Positions 5,791 to 13,391 of a stretch of 13,391 nt of DNA are shown in pieces. Below the pieces are notes generated by a model. That model was not told the DNA's origin and ran no database searches. It saw only the letters and a list, made by a program, of their open reading frames with translations. The translations under genes were made by a program, and so were the position numbers. Numbering within the stretch: the first letter of the stretch is position 1; every line of letters starts with the position of its first letter. The DNA comes from JBGCDD01 sp045105075 (GTDB lineage: Bacteria; Pseudomonadota; Alphaproteobacteria; Rhodobacterales; Rhodobacteraceae): the NCBI GenBank assembly GCA_045105075.1, contig JBGCDD010000111.1, forward strand, positions 1 to 13,391, written 5' to 3'.

Positions 5791-6753
5791 TCATGCGCCT
5801 GACAGATCGCGTGCGAGGTTCAGGGCCGCAATCAAGCTGGTTGGATTGGCCTTGTCCTGCCCGGCGATGTTGAACGCTGTTCCATGATCGGGCGACGTGC
5901 GCACAAAGGGCAGGCCCAATGTGACATTGACGCCCCGGTCAAAGTCGAGTGTCTTGATAGGGATTAAGGCTTGGTCGTGATACATGCAAATCGCGGCGTC
6001 ATAACGCGCACGTGCGGCTGCATGAAAAAGGGTGTCGGCGGGGTGTGGTCCAGTGATTGTGACATTTGGAATATCCAGCCCATTCAAAAACGCTTCGATC
6101 CAGTCAAGCTCTTCGGTGCCCATCGCGCCACCTTCGCCAGCATGAGGGTTCAACCCTGCAACCGCAAGGCGGGGATGCGAAATTGCGAAATGGGTTTTTA
6201 GGTCTGTGGCTGTGATCTCTATGGTTTTGCGCAATATATCTTTGGTTAAAGCTGCTGGCACATCGCTGAGCGGGATGTGGATTGTTGCGGGCACCACGCG
6301 CAGGTCCGGGCTGGCCAGCATCATCACCACATGCTCGCGCCCGGCCAAAGCTGCAAGAAATTCGGTGTGTCCAGGGTAGCCAAAATTGGCGCCATCGATC
6401 AGTGCCTTTTTGTGAATGGGCGCGGTACAGATGGCCGAGGCTGCTCCTGATTGCACCAGGGCAACGCCTTTTTCGATCGCTGCGATCACGCCGGCGGCGT
6501 TGGCGGGTGTCGGGCTGCCCGGGGTGGCTTTGGCGGCGAAGGGCAGTTGCAAAACGGGCATGGCGGATGCGCTGATTGCTATCGCTTCGGCCGGGTTTGT
6601 GATGCGGTGAACGGGTGCGCCTTGGGGCAGGTGGCGTGCGTCCCCGATCCAGAAAAACGGGCACGTGTCGCGCAGGGCATCCCAGGCTTTCAGCGCGATT
6701 TCCGGGCCGATGCCTGCCGGTTCACCGCAGCTGAGTGCGATGGGTGCGGTCAT
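5791..6753 (-). CDS. pdxA: 4-hydroxythreonine-4-phosphate dehydrogenase
   Basis: NAD-dependent oxidation and decarboxylation of 4-phosphohydroxy-L-threonine in pyridoxal 5'-phosphate synthesis; a cytosolic dimer. It is 320 residues, slightly shorter than E. coli PdxA. Visible motifs are LSCGEPAGIGPEIALKAW (7-24), TAPIHKKAL (110-118), GYPGHTEFLA (125-134), and the three metal-ligand histidines by alignment to E. coli: His159 in TIHIPL, His204 in GLNPHAGEGG and His259 in MYHDQ. The C-terminal SPDHGTAFNIAG is at 287-298. The start at 6753 overlaps the surA stop as ATGA and gives the family N-terminus; the open frame continues 45 codons upstream only as a shadow of surA. A 103-bp palindrome separates it from rsmA. 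Confidence 0.95.
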   Translation of the reverse strand: MTAPIALSCGEPAGIGPEIALKAWDALRDTCPFFWIGDARHLPQGAPVHRITNPAEAIAISASAMPVLQLPFAAKATPGSPTPANAAGVIAAIEKGVALVQSGAASAICTAPIHKKALIDGANFGYPGHTEFLAALAGREHVVMMLASPDLRVVPATIHIPLSDVPAALTKDILRKTIEITATDLKTHFAISHPRLAVAGLNPHAGEGGAMGTEELDWIEAFLNGLDIPNVTITGPHPADTLFHAAARARYDAAICMYHDQALIPIKTLDFDRGVNVTLGLPFVRTSPDHGTAFNIAGQDKANPTSLIAALNLARDLSGA

Positions 6754-7976
6754 TGCTCGACGATCAACGCATCGGCGCGCAGCTGGTCCAGATAGCTTTC
6801 TGAAAATGCAGCAAGGCGTTGTTGTACCAGCGCATTGGCGATGTCTTGGCGCGATGCGTTTTCGTTCAGAACTGCGGTGCGCCCGCACATCATCAAAAAC
6901 ACCAGGGTCTGGCCCTGATTGGAGGTGAGCGTTGTGGACACTTCGCCGTCATCCATTTTGGCCAGTTCCAGCGCAATGTCGCGGGGGATTTCGCCCGGTG
7001 CGCGGGTTTCGCGGTTGAGCACTTCGGCGGGCTGATCCTTGGCGATGCCGTAGAGATCGTCGCACGTGTCGACCTGTTTTCTCAGCTGATCAGCGCGTGC
7101 CAGTGCCTCTGGGCTGCGTCCGCCTGCGATGGCGTAGGTGGCGTATTCGATGGCTGCATAGCGCGGTGGGCCGGTCACGATTTCCTGGACGGCGCGCATT
7201 TGAAACAGCGCCACTGCGTTGGGCAGGCTGATCGGGTCGCTGACTTCTCCGGGGCTGAGCGCCAGGATCACCGGGCGCAGGGGCGCGGGCAGGTTGTTGA
7301 TGGGCAACCACGCCATGCGCCCGCCATTGGTGCGGGTGCTGGAAGCGGAATAATCGGTGGCGGCGCGCGAAAACGCGGCAAAGCTGTTCAGTTGCGCGAT
7401 CTGGCGCGCCAAAGTGTCGACCTGTTCCTGGGTTTGCGGTGTCACCGGGATGATCACTTCGGAGAGCAACACACGCACGCCGCCGCCGCTGCCGGCCAAG
7501 CCGATGGCGCGGTCGATTTCGGCGTCGGTCGGACGGGCGCGTTCCAGAAACCGCCCCCGGATCAGTTCGCGCCAGGCCAGGCTGACGCGGGTGAAATCGC
7601 GCATGGTTTCGGGCGCAACGCCGCCTTCGCCCAAAGCGCGCAAAAACTCGGGTCCGCTGAGCTGGGTGCGGGCGGCAAATTCGGCGATCCCGGCCTCAAC
7701 ATCTTCGGGGGTCACCTCGATGCCGGCGTCGCGGGTGGCCTGTTCGCGCAACCTGTCTTCGATCAGCGCCTTGCGGGCTTCTGTGTTGGGATCGCCGGGG
7801 CTGCGCAGCAGGGTGAAAAAGGTGATGCGCTGCTGAAGTTCGAAATTGGTGACCACGTCGTCATTGACCCGGATGACCGGCGAAAACAGCCCCTGTGCCA
7901 GTGTCGCGGCGGGCCAGGAGCAAAGCGCCAGCGCAATCAGGGCGGGGCGAAGGGTTTTGAGGAAGGTCAACTGCAT
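6750..7976 (-). CDS. surA: Periplasmic chaperone / peptidyl-prolyl isomerase, SurA family
   Basis: Outer-membrane protein chaperone, 408 residues. The signal peptide is residues 1-27 (MQLTFLKTLR, hydrophobic core, PAATLA before Gln28). The SurA N-terminal domain starts at VIRVNDDVVTNFEL (34-47) and runs to about 165. One parvulin-like domain is visible at about 168-265 (VRVLLSEVIIP, SFAAFSRAATDYS, GGRMAWLP, ALSPGEVSDPI). Residues about 270-365 look like a degenerate second parvulin domain (MDDGEVSTTL), and a C-terminal helix resembles the SurA tail. Two cysteines (305, 364) could form a periplasmic disulfide. ATG 7976 is chosen because it gives the signal peptide; it overlaps lptD by 10 nt. 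Placement beside lptD fits SurA's known role in LptD assembly. Confidence 0.88.
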   Translation of the reverse strand: MQLTFLKTLRPALIALALCSWPAATLAQGLFSPVIRVNDDVVTNFELQQRITFFTLLRSPGDPNTEARKALIEDRLREQATRDAGIEVTPEDVEAGIAEFAARTQLSGPEFLRALGEGGVAPETMRDFTRVSLAWRELIRGRFLERARPTDAEIDRAIGLAGSGGGVRVLLSEVIIPVTPQTQEQVDTLARQIAQLNSFAAFSRAATDYSASSTRTNGGRMAWLPINNLPAPLRPVILALSPGEVSDPISLPNAVALFQMRAVQEIVTGPPRYAAIEYATYAIAGGRSPEALARADQLRKQVDTCDDLYGIAKDQPAEVLNRETRAPGEIPRDIALELAKMDDGEVSTTLTSNQGQTLVFLMMCGRTAVLNENASRQDIANALVQQRLAAFSESYLDQLRADALIVEQ

Positions 7977-10072
7977 GATCGCCTGTATTTTTCTGTGCCC
8001 CGGTCGACGGAAAAGCCGCTGAGAGCGATGGTAAAACCAAAATCGGTCGAGGGGTCGACACTGGTTGAGGATGTGTAGCGCCGGTTCACGCGCAGATCGA
8101 AGGTGACACATTCATTGCGGTAAACCAGCCCCAATCCGGCCCGGGTGGCGCGGGCGTCGGAGATGTCATAGCGCAGGCTGGCATTGGCGGTCCAGCCCTG
8201 ACTGACTTCGTAGCGCCCGTTGACCCAGAGTTCTGACAACGCGCGGCTGCGGCCCTCGACGGTGTCGGCGCCAAGCCACAGATAGGTGCCCGAAAGCCCG
8301 GCGCGTTCGCTGGACCAGTCGCCGCGCAGTTCGGCCTTTGACAGTAAAAATTTATCGTCCAGCAGGGCGCGGCCGGTCAATGCCAGTCCCTTGTCCAGTT
8401 TCAACTGTCCGGCCACCAGCAGATCAGAGGTGGTGCCCGACAGCCCCGAGGTCTGGGTGAAATCGGGTTGCGTGCTTTGGCGCACAACCCGGCCCAATGT
8501 GGCCAGAGCCTGCCAGCCGCCGGCGGCGGTGCGGGTCCAGTTCAGACCATAGACAATGGCGCGGCCATCTTCACGCCGGTCATTGGCGGGAAAGCGCGAC
8601 ATTTCCAGCAGGTTGCCCTGGTCGAATTCGACAAACCGGCTTTCGTCATTGGGCACGGCGGGGCCGCGTACATCGGACCAGCCCAGTTGAAACACGGGCT
8701 CGAGCAGGTGCGTGGCGCCCGAGCGGGTTGTGGTGATCATCGGGTAGCTCAGCGTCAGCGCGCTGCGCGGGGTGGTGCGGGTTGAGGTGCGCTCAAAAGT
8801 GCTGTCTTGCGAGATTTTGAAGGCGTCCGCAGCAAAGCCCAGCATCCAGTCAAGCCGCAGACCACCGCGCAGGATCCAGTGGCGTTCCCAGCTCAGATCA
8901 AGAGTGCCCCGGTTGATGTCGCGCCCCAGCACGTCCAGTTCCGAGTTGCGGTGGTGGCCGTGCACATCCAGCGATACGCGGGCTTCGCCTCCGACTGCGG
9001 TCGGGAAAAAGCGCCGCTCGTAAAAGATGTCACCGACCACGCGGGGCAGAATCGTTTCGTCATCGGAATCGCGCAGGCTGTCGTAATAGATCAAACGGGC
9101 GCGAAAGGCGCCGGCGCGTTTATAGCGGCTGAGCGCGATCTGGTTTTGCAGCCGGTCAAGATCGGGCAGGCCATAGTCGACCAGATAGGCATTGTCGCTG
9201 GTGGCTTGCAGGTCGAGGTCGAGATTGTAGTTGCGCGGCAGTGCGAAACGGCCCTGGCCAAAGATGTACCAGCGCGATTGGCCGGGCAGCAAATCATCGC
9301 GGGTATAGGCACCGTCGATCACAATACCGCCGCGACGAAACGCCTGGCGATAGCGGTAATCCAGCGTGCGGGTGCGCGACGACAGATAGGGCGACAGGGT
9401 CAGATCGGCGTGATCGCCCAGCCGAAAGAAATAAGGCACTTTGAGCCCGGTTCCCAGGTTTGACGTGGTGCGCACCGAGGGGATCAAAAAGCCATTGGCG
9501 CGTTCCAGCGTTGGATCGGGCAGGCGCAGGCCGGGGAAGTAAAGCACCGGGGTGTCATAAATCAGGAATTGCGCGTCTTCAAAATAGAGCTGGCGTTCCT
9601 GTTGGTCATGGGTGATCCGCCGCGCCCGGATTTGCCACAGGGGTGGGCGGCCATTTTCGCACACAAAGCAAGAGGTTACAGCAGTTTTGTAAAGTTGGGT
9701 ATAGCGCCCGCCAACCCGCGTCATCTGGAGGGCGGCCAGTTGCAATTGTTCGTCCAAAACCATGCGCGCGCCGGTCAGGATGCCGTTTTGCAGACCCCGG
9801 TCCAGCTCGGCGGCATTGGCCAGAATGGTGATATCGCCGCCTTCATCGATGCGGATCGGGCCAGTGATGACCAGCGTGCCGTTCTCGCGGTCAAACTCGA
9901 TTTTCTGCGCGCTGATCCGGGTGTCGCCCTGGAAGGCTTCGACATTGCCTTCGGCAACCAAACGTCTGTCGGGCGTGACAAAAACGCTGTCGGCCACCAG
10001 CACGGCCGGGGCGTCCTGGGCGAAAGCCAGCGCCGGCAGCAGCCACAGCAAAAAGGTCAGCGCGCCCCTCAT
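7967..10072 (-). CDS. lptD: LPS-assembly protein, outer-membrane translocon
   Basis: Beta-barrel that, with LptE, inserts lipopolysaccharide into the outer leaflet of the outer membrane. It is 701 residues against 784 in E. coli. The signal peptide is residues 1-18 (MRGALTFLLW, then PALAFA before Gln19). An OstA/LptA-like jelly-roll domain follows at about 25-120 (VADSVFVTPDRRLVAEGNV, then ISAQKIEFDRENGTLVI). The rest is beta-strand-rich with many aromatic and alternating residues, as expected of a barrel. Cysteines are at 135 and 138 (TSCFVCEN), 655 and 700, probably the disulfide set that links plug/jelly-roll and barrel. ATG 10072 overlaps the lptG stop as ATGA; the frame upstream of it is only lptG shadow. 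The 3' end overlaps surA by 10 nt. Confidence 0.93.
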   Translation of the reverse strand: MRGALTFLLWLLPALAFAQDAPAVLVADSVFVTPDRRLVAEGNVEAFQGDTRISAQKIEFDRENGTLVITGPIRIDEGGDITILANAAELDRGLQNGILTGARMVLDEQLQLAALQMTRVGGRYTQLYKTAVTSCFVCENGRPPLWQIRARRITHDQQERQLYFEDAQFLIYDTPVLYFPGLRLPDPTLERANGFLIPSVRTTSNLGTGLKVPYFFRLGDHADLTLSPYLSSRTRTLDYRYRQAFRRGGIVIDGAYTRDDLLPGQSRWYIFGQGRFALPRNYNLDLDLQATSDNAYLVDYGLPDLDRLQNQIALSRYKRAGAFRARLIYYDSLRDSDDETILPRVVGDIFYERRFFPTAVGGEARVSLDVHGHHRNSELDVLGRDINRGTLDLSWERHWILRGGLRLDWMLGFAADAFKISQDSTFERTSTRTTPRSALTLSYPMITTTRSGATHLLEPVFQLGWSDVRGPAVPNDESRFVEFDQGNLLEMSRFPANDRREDGRAIVYGLNWTRTAAGGWQALATLGRVVRQSTQPDFTQTSGLSGTTSDLLVAGQLKLDKGLALTGRALLDDKFLLSKAELRGDWSSERAGLSGTYLWLGADTVEGRSRALSELWVNGRYEVSQGWTANASLRYDISDARATRAGLGLVYRNECVTFDLRVNRRYTSSTSVDPSTDFGFTIALSGFSVDRGTEKYRRSCS

Positions 10073-11169
10073 CCGTCTTCCACATGCAACAAGAGGCCAA
10101 GGGTCAGCAAGATCGACGCAATCGGCGGGGCCCAAGCGGCCATGGCGATCGGGATCTGGCCGTTTTCGCCCAGAATTTGCGCGAAATTGCGCACGAAATA
10201 GAGTGTGAATCCCAGCAAAACCGCCGTGAGCACCGCCAGTCCGGTGCCGCCAAAGCGGGCGTGGCGCATGGTAAAGGCGGCCCCCACCAGCACCATGGCC
10301 ATCAAAAACAGCGGTCGGGCCAGTTCGACCTGATACCAGACCTCGTGGCGTTTGGTGGAAAAGCCGGCCTCGCGCAGATCGCGGATGGTGTCGGGCAAAT
10401 CGTAGATCGAAATGCCGTTCGGGCGGCCCAGACTGTCGCGAATACGCTCTTGGGTCAGAGACGTGGGCAGGTTTAAACTGTCGTGATAAGCCGATGATTT
10501 TTCGGGATTAAGACCTGTGGTCAGGGGCCAGACCTTGGCCCGTTTCAGCACCCAGACTTCGCCTTCCAGAACGGCCTCTTCGGCCTGAATGCGCCGCACG
10601 GGGCCGCCGCCCGGCGCGTAGGTCAGAATCGATACGTCATAAAGCGTCACCGCGTCGCCGGCGCCGTAGCCGGTGGCGTGGATCACCGATTGCCCCTGCG
10701 CGCCGCCCTGGCGCAACCAAAGCCCTTCGCCCGACAAAGACAGAGCCTGGGCCACGCCGGTGCGGTAGGTGTCAGACAGCTGTTGATAGCGGTTCGAGGT
10801 GGCCGCCACGATGGGGTTCAAGGTGCTGACCGCCAGCGCGCCGATCACCAAAGACACGGCCACGGGGGCCATCAAGGCGCGGATGCCCGAGCGCCCCGAG
10901 GCGCGGGTGACCACCAGTTCGGAGGAGCGCGCCAGGCCGACATAAAGCACAATGGTCGACAGGATCATCAGCAGTGGCAGGATTTCGTTGATGGCGCCCG
11001 GTGCGTTCAGCAACATCAACGTGAAGAGCTGGCCGAAGCTGATATCCAGGCCACGAAAGCGGCGCAGTTGCTCGATCAAATCGATCAGCATGATGAGCGA
11101 CAGAAACACGGCTCCGATCATCAAAAAGCTTTGGGTAAAGCGGCGCGCAAAGTAGAAATCGAGCGTCAT
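10069..11169 (-). CDS. lptG: LPS export ABC transporter permease LptG
   Basis: Inner-membrane permease of the LptB2FG transporter, which extracts LPS and pushes it along the Lpt bridge. It is 366 residues. Hydrophobic segments are at about 11-30, 57-78, 97-118, 283-300, 308-328 and 342-361, giving the expected six transmembrane helices. A large periplasmic beta-jelly-roll domain lies between helices 3 and 4 (about 120-280). LptG-like features include LDFYFARRF at the start and LLMILSTIVLY followed by RSSELVVTRASG in the cytoplasmic coupling region (81-92). ATG 11169 overlaps the lptF stop (ATGA). It is called LptG rather than LptF because it follows lptF and precedes lptD, and by its N-terminus. 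Confidence 0.93.
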   Translation of the reverse strand: MTLDFYFARRFTQSFLMIGAVFLSLIMLIDLIEQLRRFRGLDISFGQLFTLMLLNAPGAINEILPLLMILSTIVLYVGLARSSELVVTRASGRSGIRALMAPVAVSLVIGALAVSTLNPIVAATSNRYQQLSDTYRTGVAQALSLSGEGLWLRQGGAQGQSVIHATGYGAGDAVTLYDVSILTYAPGGGPVRRIQAEEAVLEGEVWVLKRAKVWPLTTGLNPEKSSAYHDSLNLPTSLTQERIRDSLGRPNGISIYDLPDTIRDLREAGFSTKRHEVWYQVELARPLFLMAMVLVGAAFTMRHARFGGTGLAVLTAVLLGFTLYFVRNFAQILGENGQIPIAMAAWAPPIASILLTLGLLLHVEDG

Positions 11170-12293
11170 GCCGGCACCTGTTTCATCGCGCGCCGGAGCC
11201 GTCGCGGGCGCGCGGCCAGATGCAGGAAAAACGCACCAACCCCAAGGCCGATCAGCGTTGGCAGATAGATCAGCGGCCAAAGCTTGGGGTCCTTCAGCAC
11301 CGGTTCTGAGACCATGCCACGCAGCACTTCGAGCAGGATCAGCATGACAAAGGCCAAGAGCGCCTGACGCCACACCCCAAAGCGCGAAAACCCGCCCAGC
11401 ATCAACGCTGAAAACCCGATCAGAGTGACCGCGACGCAGATGGCAGCGCGGGCAAATCGCAGGTGCAATTCCTCGCTCAACTGGCCGGCGGTGTGTTTTT
11501 CATTGGCCATGATGGTGTCGCGTGCGCTGATCAGCTCCCAGGTGGGAATGGAGCGGATGTGGCGCGCGCGGGTGTCGGTTTTCTTGATCAAGCCACTGAT
11601 ATCATACGAAAAGTCGGCAAAAACTGTGGTCGACATGGTTTGGCTGGCCACGTCCAGGCGTTGGGCCAGACCGTCGACCATGATCAGATTGCTTTGGTCT
11701 CTGTCGCGCACCAAAAACGCGCGTGCGCCGGTATAGGTGACGTTCTGGGTGGGGTCGCGCCGGTCCGACAGGAACACATCATTCAGCGTGCCGTCGGGGT
11801 CGATCTGACGGATGTAAAACGTCACGCCCGGGGCCGGGTTCAGGAATTCGCCTTCTGAGAGCAGACGCGCGGTGATGTTGCGCGCCACCTCGACTTCGCG
11901 CAGCGCCAACTGGCTGACCGAAGCGGGCAGCAGCACATGTGTCAGGATGCTCATCATCAGCCCGGTGGTCAGCCCAAACGCCAACGCCGGACGCGCCATA
12001 CGCCATGGGCTGGACCCGGTGGCCTGCATCACGGTGATCTCGCTGTCCGAATTCAGCCGGTTGGTGACATAGACCGACGCGGCAAAGGCGGCCATCGGCA
12101 GCACCATCCGGATGAGGTTGGGCAAGGTCAGCGCGGTAAATTCAAGAAACACCATCGCTGACTGACCGTCCCCGATGAGGCGGTCAAACAGGACAACGGC
12201 CCTGTTGATCCAGAACACTGCAACCAGAATCAGCGCAAAAAAGCCGAAGAAGAGCAGAAGTTGCGACAGGACGTATCTGTCGTATCGTGACAA
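11166..12293 (-). CDS. lptF: LPS export ABC transporter permease LptF (TTG start)
   Basis: Partner permease of LptG in the inner-membrane LPS exporter. It is 375 residues with six hydrophobic segments at about 9-36, 55-77, 102-124, 278-302, 308-327 and 340-361, and a periplasmic domain between the third and fourth. NRLNSDSEITVMQATG (78-93) is the conserved cytoplasmic loop that couples to the ATPase. The tail (about 362-373) is Arg-rich. The start is TTG at 12293: AGGGAG (plus-strand 12300-12305) lies 6 nt upstream, and the resulting SRYDRYVLSQLL fits the family. The first in-frame ATG would remove the first helix. The ATPase LptB is not in the window. It is the first gene of the minus-strand cluster. 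Confidence 0.93.
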   Translation of the reverse strand: MSRYDRYVLSQLLLFFGFFALILVAVFWINRAVVLFDRLIGDGQSAMVFLEFTALTLPNLIRMVLPMAAFAASVYVTNRLNSDSEITVMQATGSSPWRMARPALAFGLTTGLMMSILTHVLLPASVSQLALREVEVARNITARLLSEGEFLNPAPGVTFYIRQIDPDGTLNDVFLSDRRDPTQNVTYTGARAFLVRDRDQSNLIMVDGLAQRLDVASQTMSTTVFADFSYDISGLIKKTDTRARHIRSIPTWELISARDTIMANEKHTAGQLSEELHLRFARAAICVAVTLIGFSALMLGGFSRFGVWRQALLAFVMLILLEVLRGMVSEPVLKDPKLWPLIYLPTLIGLGVGAFFLHLAARPRRLRRAMKQVPA

Positions 12294-12426
12294 TGCGTTC
12301 TCCCTGGCGCCTGCATCTGTTGTTTTTCGGGATGTTAGAACAAATGCGCGGGCGGGAAAACTGCTATCTGGTCAAGGGACCGGGCGCGGGCTAGGTCTGG
12401 TGCAAAGAGAAACCAGGAGAAGATGT
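12294..12426. promoter_or_regulatory. Divergent intergenic region between lptF and pepA
   Basis: This 133-bp region must contain the promoter of the lptF-to-rsmA cluster (minus) and of pepA (plus). Shine-Dalgarno sites are clear at both edges: AGGGAG for lptF (12300-12305) and AGGAGA for pepA (12415-12420). For lptF a candidate -35 TTGTTC (minus strand, near 12340) is followed 17 nt later by a poor -10 match, ACAGAT. I found no convincing -10 box for pepA. The divergent pepA/lptFG arrangement is also seen in E. coli. Confidence 0.35.

Positions 12427-13391
<965 letters not shown>

Larger units (their letters stand above)
5684..5795. mobile_element. Candidate MITE/REP-like insertion with 5-bp target duplication
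   Basis: The palindrome is flanked by the direct repeat TCATG: 5684-5688 directly beside the left arm, and 5791-5795 one base (G5790) beyond the right arm. The right copy carries the pdxA stop and the left copy the rsmA start. Deleting 5689-5790 plus one TCATG joins pdxA to rsmA with a 4-nt ATGA overlap, the same arrangement as lptF/lptG, lptG/lptD and surA/pdxA in this operon. That suggests a non-autonomous element of about 102 bp inserted there and duplicated 5 bp. No transposase is present. The one-base asymmetry and the short direct repeat leave chance possible. Confidence 0.45.

Noticed and set aside
5539..5873. Two small reading frames (one per strand) crossing the palindrome and sharing KISPPEA and PPAGIFLARGK
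   Set aside because: The shared peptides are only the palindrome read in the same phase from both strands; no support as genes.
5793..5873. Plus-strand ATG preceded by AAGAGG in the right arm
   Set aside because: The symmetric arm recreates a Shine-Dalgarno-like site, but the frame of 26 codons runs antisense through the pdxA C-terminus and resembles nothing.
6819..8078. 419-codon plus-strand reading frame opposite surA
   Set aside because: It is antisense to surA, Gly/Ala/His-rich with no domain or signal; the surA strand has a signal peptide, a parvulin domain and operon context.
10678..11268. 196-codon plus-strand reading frame
   Set aside because: Antisense shadow of lptG/lptF with His/Gln/Arg-rich low-complexity sequence.
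12175..12426. Upstream extension of the pepA frame
   Set aside because: The added 84 codons run antisense through lptF and the intergenic region; AGGAGA 6 nt before 12427 fixes the start there.

Overview
The window looks like ordinary, gene-dense core chromosome from a Rhodobacterales (Roseobacter-group) alphaproteobacterium. The reasons are high GC, many ATGA stop/start overlaps, a DUF4167 gene after prfA-prmC, and lptF-lptG-lptD-surA-pdxA-rsmA run together and divergent from pepA. The taxonomic call rests on recognised protein families and gene order, not on a search.

Layout, plus strand first. Positions 1-497 hold the C-terminal half of agmatinase SpeB. It is translationally coupled to a second, complete ureohydrolase (494-1444), closer in type to guanidinobutyrase. 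A short membrane-anchored DUF1499 protein follows (1469-1861). Its 3' end overlaps a convergent minus-strand gene for a small secreted cysteine protein (1799-2086). Then come prfA (2148-3203) and prmC (3200-4030), release factor 1 and the methylase that modifies its GGQ glutamine. A 234-bp gap precedes a DUF4167 gene (4265-4840).

From 12293 down to 4842 the minus strand carries one long cluster: lptF, lptG, lptD, surA, pdxA, rsmA. It joins inner-membrane LPS export (LptF/LptG), the outer-membrane LPS translocon (LptD), the periplasmic chaperone class that helps assemble outer-membrane proteins (SurA), vitamin B6 synthesis (PdxA) and 16S rRNA dimethylation (RsmA). The first five genes overlap by 4-10 nt. 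pepA lies divergently at 12427 and runs to the window end.

No undescribed system is evident, but two things stand out. (1) The 103-bp pdxA-rsmA gap is almost entirely a palindromic element with perfect 35-bp arms (5689-5723 and 5755-5789). It is flanked by a 5-bp direct repeat, TCATG. Removing the element and one TCATG copy recreates an ATGA overlap like those at other junctions of the operon, so this looks like a MITE/REP-like insertion whose arm now supplies the rsmA ribosome binding site. (2) pepA has an in-frame TAA at 13354-13356 where the family has Glu. The family sequence resumes in the same frame, so the gene is either a fresh nonsense pseudogene or a sequence error.
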